Shown: in pieces, positions 8,459 to 16,600 of the stretch
Layout: every line of letters begins with the position of its first letter
How positions within the stretch are numbered: position 1 is the stretch's first letter
IMG/VR virus record: IMGVR_UViG_3300032326_000080
Coordinates: 1-48,135 of that record
Reading direction: 5' to 3' (one strand)
Length of the DNA stretch: 48,135 bases
DNA from: a virus
Made by a program: the position numbers and the translations under genes
Notes under the pieces: model-generated
Seen by the model: only the letters and a program-made list of their open reading frames with translations
Database searches by the model: none
Told to the model about the DNA's origin: nothing

Positions 8459-9451
8459 ATGTCAGAAGAACAAATTTTAGAAAAGGCCGCTGTAACAGGC
8501 GTTATTGCTTCAGGAGGCGTTGGTGGAGTTGCTACTCCAGCATCACAACTTGGACCAGTAGGAACCGCAAAACCATCAGATGGTGGCGGTATCTTAAACG
8601 CAGAACAGTCAGCCCAATTTATCGAATATATTTTCGAGCAACAAGTTCTTGCTCGTGATGGTCGCCGTGTAACAATGCGTGGCAACACAGCAGAACTAGA
8701 GAAGTTAAATGTTGGTGAACGTGTAATTCGCGCTGCTGCACAAGCAGACGCTTCATACACTAACGCTGGAGTTACTTTCACAAAAGTTGAAATCACAACT
8801 AAAAAAGTTAGATTAGACTGGGAAGTATCATCAGAAGCACTTGAAGACAATATCGAAGGCGCAGGATTGGAAGACCACTTGGTCCGTACAATGACTCGTG
8901 CATTCGCTAATGATCTTGAAGACTTAGCAATCAACGGAACAGGTTCAGGAACAAATACATTCCTAAACATCCTTGAAGGCTTCTATGTAAAAGAACAAAC
9001 TGGTAATGACGCTGGTGGTGTATATGGTACAGACGTTGAAGACTTGCAAGCAATTGTGCTAGCAATGCCACGTAAGTATCGTGCATCAAGAGCAGCCATG
9101 AAGTTCTATGCTTCTAGCGAAACAGTAGCCGATATCATTAATGGTCTTGGCTCATCTGGTAACCTACCTTCAGAAAGAATCGTAGAACGCGTTATTGACG
9201 GTGTAGCACCACAAACATTAGGTGCTCCAATCCAATACCGTGTACTAGGTATTCCTTTGGTAGAAGTACCATTGATGCCTGCAGGATTCGTATCTTTGAC
9301 ATTCCCAGAAAATCGTATTTGGGGATTCCAAAGAGACGTTACTGTTCATCGTGAGTTCCAACCTAAGAAAGATACTATTGAATATACTACTTTCTTACGT
9401 TTCGGAGCACAAATCGAAGAAACAGATGCAGTAGCATTTGCAAAAGCCTAA
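8459..9451 (+). CDS. Major capsid protein, HK97 fold
   Basis: 330 residues, preceded by GGGAGGTG at good spacing, consistent with very high expression. Seen: a Gly/Ala-rich N arm (about residues 1-45), then FIEYIFEQQVLARDGRRVTMRGN (start of the E-loop region), EITTKKVRLDWEVSSEALEDN (spine-helix entry), a long helix with RTMTRAFANDLEDLAINGTGSG, and later A-domain segments ending with a TTFLRFGAQIEETDAVAFAKA C terminus. This helix plus NGTG pattern is typical of HK97-type capsids. There is no long N-terminal delta domain, which fits a separate or nested scaffold upstream. Codons look cleaner and slightly more GC-rich than in neighbours, as expected for an abundant product. A hairpin and a new promoter follow. 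Confidence 0.88.
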   Translation: MSEEQILEKAAVTGVIASGGVGGVATPASQLGPVGTAKPSDGGGILNAEQSAQFIEYIFEQQVLARDGRRVTMRGNTAELEKLNVGERVIRAAAQADASYTNAGVTFTKVEITTKKVRLDWEVSSEALEDNIEGAGLEDHLVRTMTRAFANDLEDLAINGTGSGTNTFLNILEGFYVKEQTGNDAGGVYGTDVEDLQAIVLAMPRKYRASRAAMKFYASSETVADIINGLGSSGNLPSERIVERVIDGVAPQTLGAPIQYRVLGIPLVEVPLMPAGFVSLTFPENRIWGFQRDVTVHREFQPKKDTIEYTTFLRFGAQIEETDAVAFAKA

Positions 9452-9470
9452 ATAACATTTAGGATATTAG

Positions 9471-9499
9471 AGGGGGAGACACCAAAAATGTCTCCCCTT
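9471..9499 (+). terminator. Hairpin after major capsid gene
   Basis: GGGGAGACA (9473-9481) pairs perfectly with TGTCTCCCC (9489-9497) around a 7-nt loop; one wobble and one A-T pair extend it to 11 bp. The following bases (TTCAACATTTTAT) are only moderately T-rich, so it may be a partial terminator or an mRNA-stabilising 3' end. Confidence 0.6.
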
Positions 9500-9515
9500 C
9501 AACATTTTATATAAA

Positions 9516-9524
9516 TGATATAAT
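9516..9524 (+). promoter_or_regulatory. Extended -10 promoter TGATATAAT
   Basis: It lies directly after the capsid hairpin. Transcription would start near 9531 and run through the GGAGG ribosome site to the ATG at 9549. This restarts expression of the connector block. Confidence 0.55.
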
Positions 9525-9548
9525 TAGTAAGGAGGATTTTATTTAAAT

Positions 9549-10439
9549 ATGGAAATATTAAATCAAAGACAATATAAAAAAGTTACTTCTCTTACCGCCA
9601 CTTTTACAATTTCTCCAAGTGGAACATACACATTAGATTACGAAGACCTTTACACAGGAGAATCATTTTCAGCATCTGCATCAACAATTTCTGGAGCAGT
9701 ATCATTTACTTTAGCACCAAAATATTTAGACTATACAGGATCACTGGCAGCATCTGTTAAAGACTCAAGTGGCAACACTGTCATCATGACAAACATAGAA
9801 ATTGTTAGACCTTACTGTAACTTAGACTCAGTTGCTTCAGCACTATCAATTACTGACGGTAGTGAAATAGCATATGAAAGATTAGCAAGATATATTATAG
9901 ACTCTCAAACACAAGGTTTTCCATTTGTTAGAAAAGAAAAAGATATTATAGGTATGGGAATGGACTATCTACCTATTGATGAAAAAATTTATAAAATATA
10001 CAAGGTATATAAAAACGAAGAGTTAATATATAATTCAAGTCTTAGTGCTAGTGTAAATCTTGTAACATACGCAATTACTAAAGACGGATCTTCAATTACA
10101 AATGTAGAAAATGAATCTGACGCTGAAAACAAGGTTAATTATAAACCAGTATGGCACGAGCGATATTTGGACCCTGCTTTTGCAGATGGGTCAGAGTATA
10201 GGGTAGATGCCGATTATGGCTGGAAAGTGGTCCCACAGGACATCCAAGAGGCATGTGAGATGCTAGTCCAGGATATTAAGTCAGATAACCTAAAGTACAT
10301 AAATAGATACATAGAGTCATTTGACAATGAAGACTTTAAAATTAAATTTGCTAAAAATCCTACCGCTGGAACAGGAAACATGTTTGTTGATAAAATCTTG
10401 GAGAAATATAGAAATAGGCTCCGTATCGGGGTTTTGTAA
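9549..10439 (+). CDS. Head-tail connector (adaptor) protein
   Basis: 296 residues, preceded by AAGGAGG. The C-terminal third is the informative part: WKVVPQDIQEACEMLVQDI, then NRYIESFDNEDFKIKF, then GNMFVDKILEKYRN. This helical pattern is characteristic of the gp6/gp15-like adaptor family that docks beneath the portal. The N-terminal two thirds are Ser/Thr-rich and beta-like, an unusual long addition for an adaptor, and may form an Ig-like decoration. It starts the connector block, and its stop overlaps the next start as TAATG. Position directly after the major capsid supports the call. Confidence 0.65.
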   Translation: MEILNQRQYKKVTSLTATFTISPSGTYTLDYEDLYTGESFSASASTISGAVSFTLAPKYLDYTGSLAASVKDSSGNTVIMTNIEIVRPYCNLDSVASALSITDGSEIAYERLARYIIDSQTQGFPFVRKEKDIIGMGMDYLPIDEKIYKIYKVYKNEELIYNSSLSASVNLVTYAITKDGSSITNVENESDAENKVNYKPVWHERYLDPAFADGSEYRVDADYGWKVVPQDIQEACEMLVQDIKSDNLKYINRYIESFDNEDFKIKFAKNPTAGTGNMFVDKILEKYRNRLRIGVL

Positions 10440-10912
10440 TGTTTCTTCCATCATCAACATTAGACGATATATTGTTTCCAATGACTGCAGATGTTTATTA
10501 CTCTACCACTCAACAACAAGACTATGGCAATATATCTAAAACTTGGGTATTTGATAGAAAAGTAAACTGCTCAGTAATAAGTGAACTATCTAATAGAGGT
10601 TTTACTGGAGAGTTAAGAACTAAAGGACAAGATTTAATTTATGACTCAAATGCATTTTTTAGAACTAAAGAAGATTTAAGAAAAAAAACTAATGGTTCAT
10701 ATATGCCTATTACAGCAATAGCCATTACTAATATTAAAGACCCTGCAGGAAACGATGTATGGATCAATGGACAAAATCTTTCTAATGCTGCGGGTGCAAT
10801 TAAAACAAAATATGAAATAAAAACTATAGTTCCTACATTTAACTATGATCATACATTAAGACATTTTAGACTATTTATAAGCAAGTCACAAATACAAAAG
10901 TGGGAGCAATAA
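10439..10912 (+). CDS. Head closure (head-tail joining) protein
   Basis: 157 residues. The family resemblance is mainly by position and size: the second small protein after the capsid, following the adaptor and preceding the tail-completion genes, where phages encode the SPP1 gp16/HK97 gp7-like stopper. Seen: MTADVYYSTTQQQDYGNISKTW, matching the common opening of head-closure proteins (a beta strand with a modifiable Tyr/Thr loop), and a short beta-rich body. It is translated by TAATG reinitiation from the adaptor gene. It would seal the head after packaging and join the tail. Confidence 0.55.
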   Translation: MFLPSSTLDDILFPMTADVYYSTTQQQDYGNISKTWVFDRKVNCSVISELSNRGFTGELRTKGQDLIYDSNAFFRTKEDLRKKTNGSYMPITAIAITNIKDPAGNDVWINGQNLSNAAGAIKTKYEIKTIVPTFNYDHTLRHFRLFISKSQIQKWEQ

Positions 10913-11604
10913 TGGCTGCTATAAAGGTTAAATTTAATGGAAAGAATTTTATAGATACCCTCACAAATGTAACAAACTATTCTCAAGGGTTTATTGATGA
11001 AGTAAAAAGAAATCAAAATAAGATAACAGAGAAAATTGCTAGTACCTCTGTAAATGTATTCTATGACTACCTAGATGGACTTGCTAGATCCCATCCAGGG
11101 ATGCTGCACCATGTTTATGAATGGGGTCAGGTAGGAGATCCATTTGCAAGACTATACGAACTTTCTGTATCGCTTCAAGGAAAATCAGCAGTTGTCAGTG
11201 CAGACTTTTTACAGTCTGACACACCTTCTCCAACAAGTAGAGAAGCATTTTACGATAAAGCAAATATTATGGAAGAAGGCATACCGTTAGTTATTGAAGA
11301 AAAAGATGCTCAAGTATTATTTTTTGAAATAGAAGGAGAAGAGTTTTTTAGAAATGGACCTATCTATATTGCAAATCCTGGAGGAGGAGCAACTCGTGGA
11401 TCTTTCGTAAGGGCATATAATGAATTTTATAATATATATTTTACTAAGGACTATTTGAACTCTATTAAATTTTATGATCACTTTAGAGGTTCTAAAGAAT
11501 ATCAAAAGAATGTTAAGATTGCGTCTAAGAGTAAGAATGCTACATCTATAGGTAGAGCAGCAGCACTATCTTGGATTAATAATGCACCAGGAGAAAGAGT
11601 ATGA
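10912..11604 (+). CDS. Neck/tail-completion protein (HK97 gp10-like)
   Basis: 230 residues from the ATG at 10912, which overlaps the preceding stop as TAATG and is backed by GGGAG; an in-frame GTG at 10900 is less likely. Seen: an N-terminal helix region with many Lys/Asn, a HPGMLHHVYEWGQVGDPFARLYEL motif and, near the end, a long helix. HPxxLxHVYEW-like motifs recur in neck proteins of the HK97 gp10/minor tail family in actinobacteriophages. It ends with an ATGA overlap with the next gene. The role as neck or tail-tube completion protein is inferred from order. Confidence 0.5.
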   Translation: MAAIKVKFNGKNFIDTLTNVTNYSQGFIDEVKRNQNKITEKIASTSVNVFYDYLDGLARSHPGMLHHVYEWGQVGDPFARLYELSVSLQGKSAVVSADFLQSDTPSPTSREAFYDKANIMEEGIPLVIEEKDAQVLFFEIEGEEFFRNGPIYIANPGGGATRGSFVRAYNEFYNIYFTKDYLNSIKFYDHFRGSKEYQKNVKIASKSKNATSIGRAAALSWINNAPGERV

Positions 11605-12200
11605 CAGTTTACAGACCAGAGAATATAATCAACAGATATGTTTGGGAACAGTTTAAAACACAGGCCCCAGCCTTTTATAACTTATACCCTCAAACAGTAG
11701 GAGGTAGCGAATTAATTCCATTTTTTCCAGCGGGTGCAGGAAATATTCCTCCTGAAATATTAGATGGAGACTTACCATATATAGTATTTGATAAATTTAC
11801 TAAAGTAAGAACAGGTGCTTATAAATATTTTTATCCTATTAAAAGTGAACAAATGAGATATACCATTTATGGCGGATCACTATATGGAGAAGCAGCCAAC
11901 GGTGGAGATAGATATGGAAACACTATTAATCTTACTTCTTTAATTACCCTTGTATTAGATAGAGAAGATGCTGCAGCAAATGATATAAATGAATTTGCAG
12001 AAGAACTATATGATAATTATCCTGTTTCTGCAAGTGCTTCTGTATATGATTATTATAAATATAGGTTTCAATGTATAAATGTTTTTCAATCGGGGTATGC
12101 AGAAAGTCAACAAGATGTATCTAATTTAATGGAATATAGACCTTCTAGAGATCTTATTATTAAATACGACTATCACTCTAGACAATATAATGAGTCCTAA
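11601..12200 (+). CDS. Tail terminator-like protein
   Basis: 199 residues, starting in an ATGA overlap. The N terminus has a VWEQFKTQAPAFYNLYP helix, then LPYIVFDKFTK, YKYFYPIKSEQMRYTIYG and a late helix with DINEFAEELYD, ending with beta strands. This alpha/beta order (helix, strands with a basic residue cluster, helix, strand) is what tail terminators of the gpU/gp17 kind show, and the gene is the last before the major tail protein, their usual place. These proteins cap the tail tube and dock it to the neck. No motif proves it; the call rests on position and predicted order. Confidence 0.5.
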   Translation: MTVYRPENIINRYVWEQFKTQAPAFYNLYPQTVGGSELIPFFPAGAGNIPPEILDGDLPYIVFDKFTKVRTGAYKYFYPIKSEQMRYTIYGGSLYGEAANGGDRYGNTINLTSLITLVLDREDAAANDINEFAEELYDNYPVSASASVYDYYKYRFQCINVFQSGYAESQQDVSNLMEYRPSRDLIIKYDYHSRQYNES

Positions 12201-12208
12201 AAGCACGA

Positions 12209-12214
12209 TATAAT
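12209..12214 (+). promoter_or_regulatory. -10 promoter for major tail protein
   Basis: TATAAT lies 54 nt before the start at 12268. The predicted 5' leader (about 12221-12267) contains a GAGGAAA/TTTTCC stem around a C-rich loop and then GGAGG. A structured leader fits an abundant mRNA. Confidence 0.45.
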
Positions 12215-12267
12215 AGTATTGAGGAAACAGCCCCACTTTTCCTTATAAAAGGAGGGTGAAAAAATAT

Positions 12268-12942
12268 ATGGCAACTTTAGGTAATAGCAATCAAATTATC
12301 GTAGGTGCAGCACAACTATTCGTTTCTAACGCAGGAGCACTTGAATACTCAAGTGGTTCAGGTTCAGCAGCGGTTTACAACTTTGGTTCAGGATCTGTTT
12401 CAACAGTACCAGCATTCGTGTCTGGAACTAGATATGCAGATACACTAGATGCAAACGCAAACTGGAGAAACGTAGGATACACCATGAACGGTTTGGAATT
12501 ACAATTCCAACCAGACTTTGGTGAAGTTCAAGTAGATCAATTGTTGGACGTAGCAAAACTTTACAAACAAGGTATGCAAGTTAATATGGTTACAGCATTC
12601 GCTGAAGCCACACTTGAAAATCTTCTTGTATCCGTTGCGGGTTCAAATGCAGATCTTACAAACACAGCAACACAAGACGTCTTAGTTATAAACTCAGGCG
12701 AACTTGGTGCAGTTCCAGTAGAACGTGCACTTATTGCAGTTGGTCCAGGCTCTGGAGATCCAGATGCAACAGGAGCAGCAGCAGTAGAAAGAGTTTACGT
12801 AGCAAACCGTGCATTGTCAATCGACAGTGTAACAGTATCTGCAAAACGTGATACTCCATCAATGTTCGAAGTATCTTTCAGATTACTTCCAGCATCAAAC
12901 GGTTCTTACGGTAAAATCGTAGATCGTGTAGTCGGTGCATAA
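12268..12942 (+). CDS. Major tail tube protein
   Basis: 224 residues from the ATG at 12268; the GTG at 12256 sits directly on the GGAGG and is rejected. Seen: MATLGNSNQIIVGAAQLFVS opening, a Gly/Ser-rich loop, NWRNVGYTMNGLELQFQPDFGEVQVDQLLD (the N-loop/strand signature common in actinophage tail tube proteins), then ERVYVANRALSIDS and a FEVSFRLLPASNGSYGKIVDR end. The NVGYT..GLE...P.FGEV.VDQ pattern is widely seen in siphovirus major tail proteins. It has its own promoter, leader and terminator, as expected for a protein made in hundreds of copies. Codon choice is as clean as in the capsid gene. Confidence 0.82.
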   Translation: MATLGNSNQIIVGAAQLFVSNAGALEYSSGSGSAAVYNFGSGSVSTVPAFVSGTRYADTLDANANWRNVGYTMNGLELQFQPDFGEVQVDQLLDVAKLYKQGMQVNMVTAFAEATLENLLVSVAGSNADLTNTATQDVLVINSGELGAVPVERALIAVGPGSGDPDATGAAAVERVYVANRALSIDSVTVSAKRDTPSMFEVSFRLLPASNGSYGKIVDRVVGA

Positions 12943-12967
12943 CCAAAACAACTAAATAAACACATTG

Positions 12968-12996
12968 CCCACTTCTTTTCAAGAGGTGGGTTTTGT
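12968..12996 (+). terminator. Intrinsic terminator after major tail gene
   Basis: CCCACTTCTT (12968-12977) pairs with AAGAGGTGGG (12981-12990), 10 bp with one wobble, followed directly by TTTTGT. The 3-nt loop is tight, so the innermost pairs may open. It is a good rho-independent terminator. Confidence 0.75.
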
Positions 12997-13004
12997 GCTA
13001 TAAT
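12996..13004 (+). promoter_or_regulatory. Extended -10 promoter TGCTATAAT
   Basis: It starts within the T-run of the preceding terminator. Transcription from about 13011 would include the AGGAGG before the ATG at 13030 and drive the chaperone, tape-measure and tail-tip genes. Confidence 0.6.
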
Positions 13005-13029
13005 TTAACTATATCCATAGGAGGATTAG

Positions 13030-13365
13030 ATGGCAAGCAGTGTTTACGAAGTTGTTGAAGTTGAGTTACAAGACGGTACAAAGGTAGAAATGAAGCCTTT
13101 AAAAATTAAATTCTTAAGGGACTTCATGAAAGAGTTCCAAAAAATTTCTGACGAAAAAATCGCAGAAGATAATATTAAATCAATGGATCTTTTACTAGAT
13201 TGTGCAGTAATTGCTATGAAGCAATACAATCCAGAATTAGCATCTAAAGAAAAATTGGAAGACGTTATTGACTTACCAACAGTTTATAAGATAATTGAAG
13301 TAGCAGCAGGGATTAAGTTGAACGACCCAAACGCACTAGCGGCGGCTCTAGTTGGAGCGAACTAG
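13030..13365 (+). CDS. Tail assembly chaperone (short form)
   Basis: 111 residues, with AGGAGG upstream. It is a small acidic/basic mixed protein with a strand-rich start (VYEVVEVELQDGTKVEMKPLKIKFLRDFMKEF) followed by helices, typical of the lambda gpG-like short chaperone that coats the tape measure during tail assembly. It lies between the major tail protein and the tape measure, the invariant place of this gene pair. A -1 frameshift near its end produces the longer form (separate entry). Confidence 0.8.
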   Translation: MASSVYEVVEVELQDGTKVEMKPLKIKFLRDFMKEFQKISDEKIAEDNIKSMDLLLDCAVIAMKQYNPELASKEKLEDVIDLPTVYKIIEVAAGIKLNDPNALAAALVGAN

Positions 13366-13697
13366 ATCTCGCCACGATAGAATCTAAGGTATTTCTTCTA
13401 GGATTCTGGAAGAATTATCAAGAACTGGAGGAATCAATATCAATGCCTGAACTAGTAGCGATACTAGAAGCAAAGAATAAAGAAGAAAATGAAAATAGAA
13501 AATTTTTTGCAGCGTTACAGGGTGTTGACATTGACAAGTCTTCTGGAGACCAAGATGCTTGGGAAAAACTCAAAGCAAAGGTTTACAGTCAAGGCAAAAC
13601 AACTAATCCAAGAGATATTGTTGCACTACAAGGATCTGCGGCTAAAAGAGCAGGTTTTGGTATTGGACAAGGTCTGGATTACGAGGTGATTGAATAG
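13030..13697 (+). CDS. Tail assembly chaperone, -1 frameshift fusion
   Basis: The lambda gpGT-like product. Ribosomes read 101 codons of the short form, slip back one base on CCCAAAC (13326-13332) and continue in the frame open to the stop at 13695, giving 222 residues. The downstream frame is open from 13320 onward and encodes a helical, charged segment (ELDLATIESKVFLLGFWKNY, then PELVAILEAKNKEENENR) that has no good start of its own: the ATG at 13443 lies mid-helix and lacks a ribosome site. This long form recruits the tape measure to the tail tip complex, while the short form is made in excess. The stop overlaps the GTG of the tape measure as TAGTG. Confidence 0.8.
13326..13332 (+). promoter_or_regulatory. 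Slippery heptamer CCCAAAC (-1 frameshift)
   Basis: It has the canonical X-XXY-YYZ form in the correct register (C-CCA-AAC relative to the chaperone frame). A short GCTC/GAGC stem (13345-13358) lies 12 nt downstream and could act as a weak stimulator. Confidence 0.75.
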
Positions 13698-16600
13698 TGG
13701 CAGAGATTATTAAAACGGTAATTGATGTTGACATCAATACCAGTGGTGCCGCAGCCGAATTAAGAAGTTTACAGCAGCAAATAAATGCTTTCAATCTTAC
13801 ATTAAATAAAGGTCAATTAGAACAAGGCCAAGCCTCAAGAGTTTTTGCAGAGGGACTTAGAAATTCAATAAATACAGGTGGTTTTTTTAGAGCAGAACTT
13901 GTTAAAATGCAAACTGCTGCTGGAGCACTTGATTCTACTTTAAGAAAAGGTCAAGGAACATTAGGTCAGTTCTTTAGTGCGTCTTTTAATAAAAAAGGCG
14001 GAATGGCCGCAGAAGTATTTGCCCTTGCAGCAGAACGTGCAAGAACAATGCAAACTCAATTTATTGCTACAGCAAAAGCATCAAAAGGTATGCAAGAGGC
14101 CCTTGCAGTTAGACCACTTACAGCATTTTCTGCTGATGCAGCAGTGTCTGCTCAAAGAATGCAAATATTAAACTCAATGTTTAAGCAAGGCACAACTGGG
14201 TTAATTAATTTTGGTAAAAACGTACAATGGACTGGTCGCCAACTTATGGTTGGTTTTACAATACCATTAACAATATTTGGAACAACAGCAGGTCGGGTAT
14301 TTTCAGATTTAGAAAAACAAGCAGTGGCATTTAAAAAAGTATATGGAGATATATTTACTACACCAGCAGAATTAGAAGAAAACTTTAAAGCAGTTCAAGG
14401 ACTAAGTAAAGAATTTACAAAGTATGGAATTGCAGCAAAAGATACTTTATCTTTAGCAGCACAGGCTGCAGCAGCAGGTAGACAAAACACAGATTTAACT
14501 GATGCAGTTAGGGAGTCAACAAGATTAGCAACACTTGGTCAGATGGATCAAAATGCTGCTCTTGAAACAACAATATCACTTCAAAGTGCTTTTAGGTTAT
14601 CTGGACAAGAACTAGCAGACACTATTAACTTTTTAAACATGGTTGAAAACCAAACAGTAGTAAGTTTACAAGACATTGCTGCAGCAATACCTCGTGTTGC
14701 TCCAGTTATTAAAGGCTTAGGTGGAGACGTTAAAGATTTAACAGTATTTCTTGCAGCAATGCAAGAAGGTGGCGTATCTGCTGAGCAAGGTGCTAACGCA
14801 TTAAAGTCTGGTCTTGGATCTTTAATTAATCCAACAAAAGCAGCAACAGATGTATTAGCAGGGTTTAAAATAAATCTTGACTCTATTATTCAAACTAATA
14901 GAGGAGACTTAATGGGTACTGTTATGGCCTTTAGCGATGCCTTATCTACATTAGACGAATTTTCAAGACAACAAGCACTAGAAAGTATATTTGGAAAATT
15001 TCAATATGCAAGATTAGGTGCATTATTTGAAAACATTTCTAGAGAGGGATCACAAGCACAACAAGTAATATCTACTCTAGGATATTCAACAGAACAACTT
15101 GCTAAGAGTGCAGAAAAAGAATTATCAACAGTAGAACAGGCTTTTAGTGTTCAACTTACTGGAGCAATAGAAAGACTTAAAATTGCAATAGCACCTTTAG
15201 GTGAAATTTTTGTTAAAATGGCTATACCTCTTGTAAACATGGTTACAAAAATAGTTGACGCTTTTAATAGACTTCCAGAGGGTGTAAAAAATGTTGCAGC
15301 ATTAGCAACAGTATTAGGTGGCGTATTACTTCCAGCCGCTACTATGATATTTGGTTTGTTTGCTAACTTAATTGGTACATTTGCTAAATTTACACACTCT
15401 ATGGGAATGTTTGGAGTTACTTTACTTAGAAAGGGTCCATTAGCAGCAATAAAAACATTGACCCAGTCTGCAAACTATTTAAGTCTTTCAGAAATAGATG
15501 CAGCAAATGCAGCAAGACAACTAGGATCAGCAACAGAATTAGCAAACGCTGCTTTATTAAGTCAAGTAGGTTCTGCAAATAGTGCAGATGTAGCAATTAA
15601 AAATTTAACTAACTCATATAGAGTATTAATATCTGAACAGACTAGAGCATCACAAGCACAATCATTTTTATTTGGAACAGGTCAGGCAGCAGGTAATTTA
15701 GGTAGGGGAAGTGCTGCTGCAAGTGTTGCAACAACAATGGCTACTAGAGGTAAGTCTAGAATTAAATCAGTAGGTTTAAATAAAGGTGGGTCAGTATTCA
15801 CACCAGATAATAGTAATACTGTTCCTGGATCGGGAAATACCGACACAGTTCCAGCAATGCTTACACCAGGAGAGTTTGTAGTTAATAAAGAATCAACTAA
15901 AAACAATCTTGGACTACTTCACGCAATTAATGCTCAAAGATTAAATATTGGCGGAAAAGTTAAAAATGGAATTCAATATGCTATGTCTGGATTTAAGATT
16001 GGTAATATACCAGGATATTCTGCATCAACAAATGCTGTAGCAGCAAAGTTAGCGGGTGTCGGTCAATCAGTTCAAAGAAGGGGTACTTCTACTGCGGTTT
16101 CTGGAAAAGTAAAAGGAGGAAAAAATAACTTAGTTTATTTACTAAAGCCTTCAAATAATCAACAACTTACTGGTGTAAGAACAATGAAAGAGTTTGATAA
16201 AAGAGGTGTTCCTATAGATGTATTAAGAGATGATATGGTTTCAGAAGAAGGGCTGTGGATGATAGATGCACTTGCAAAAGGTAATTGGAAAAAAGATGCA
16301 TATAAATCAACTCTTGAAAATAATTTTGCTAGCATTTCTGCTAAATATCCAGGTAAAGAAATAAGATTTCTTGATTCATTAGGACTAGAAAGAATTCAAC
16401 CATTACTTGGAAGACCAGAGTATCAAAATGTTCAATTTGTTTCAGTAAAAGAATTACAAAATAAAGAATTATTAAATAATTTAAGTTCTGATCATTTAGA
16501 AAGATTGATGACAGAGGCTACGCAGGTAACTTCAAAATTAAGAACTAGTAAAAGCAGAGGAACTACTTCAGTTAAAGATACTTATGAAGGAATTCCTGGT

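Noticed and set aside
8428-8970. 180-aa antisense frame opposite the capsid gene
   Set aside because: Fully overlaps the strongly supported major capsid gene and lacks a ribosome site.
12256-12267. GTG start for the major tail protein
   Set aside because: It directly abuts GGAGG, so it cannot be used by a ribosome bound there; the ATG at 12268 fits.
13443-13697. Independent 84-aa gene before the tape measure
   Set aside because: No ribosome site at its ATG, and the same frame is open upstream to the slippery site; it is the 3' part of the frameshift product.
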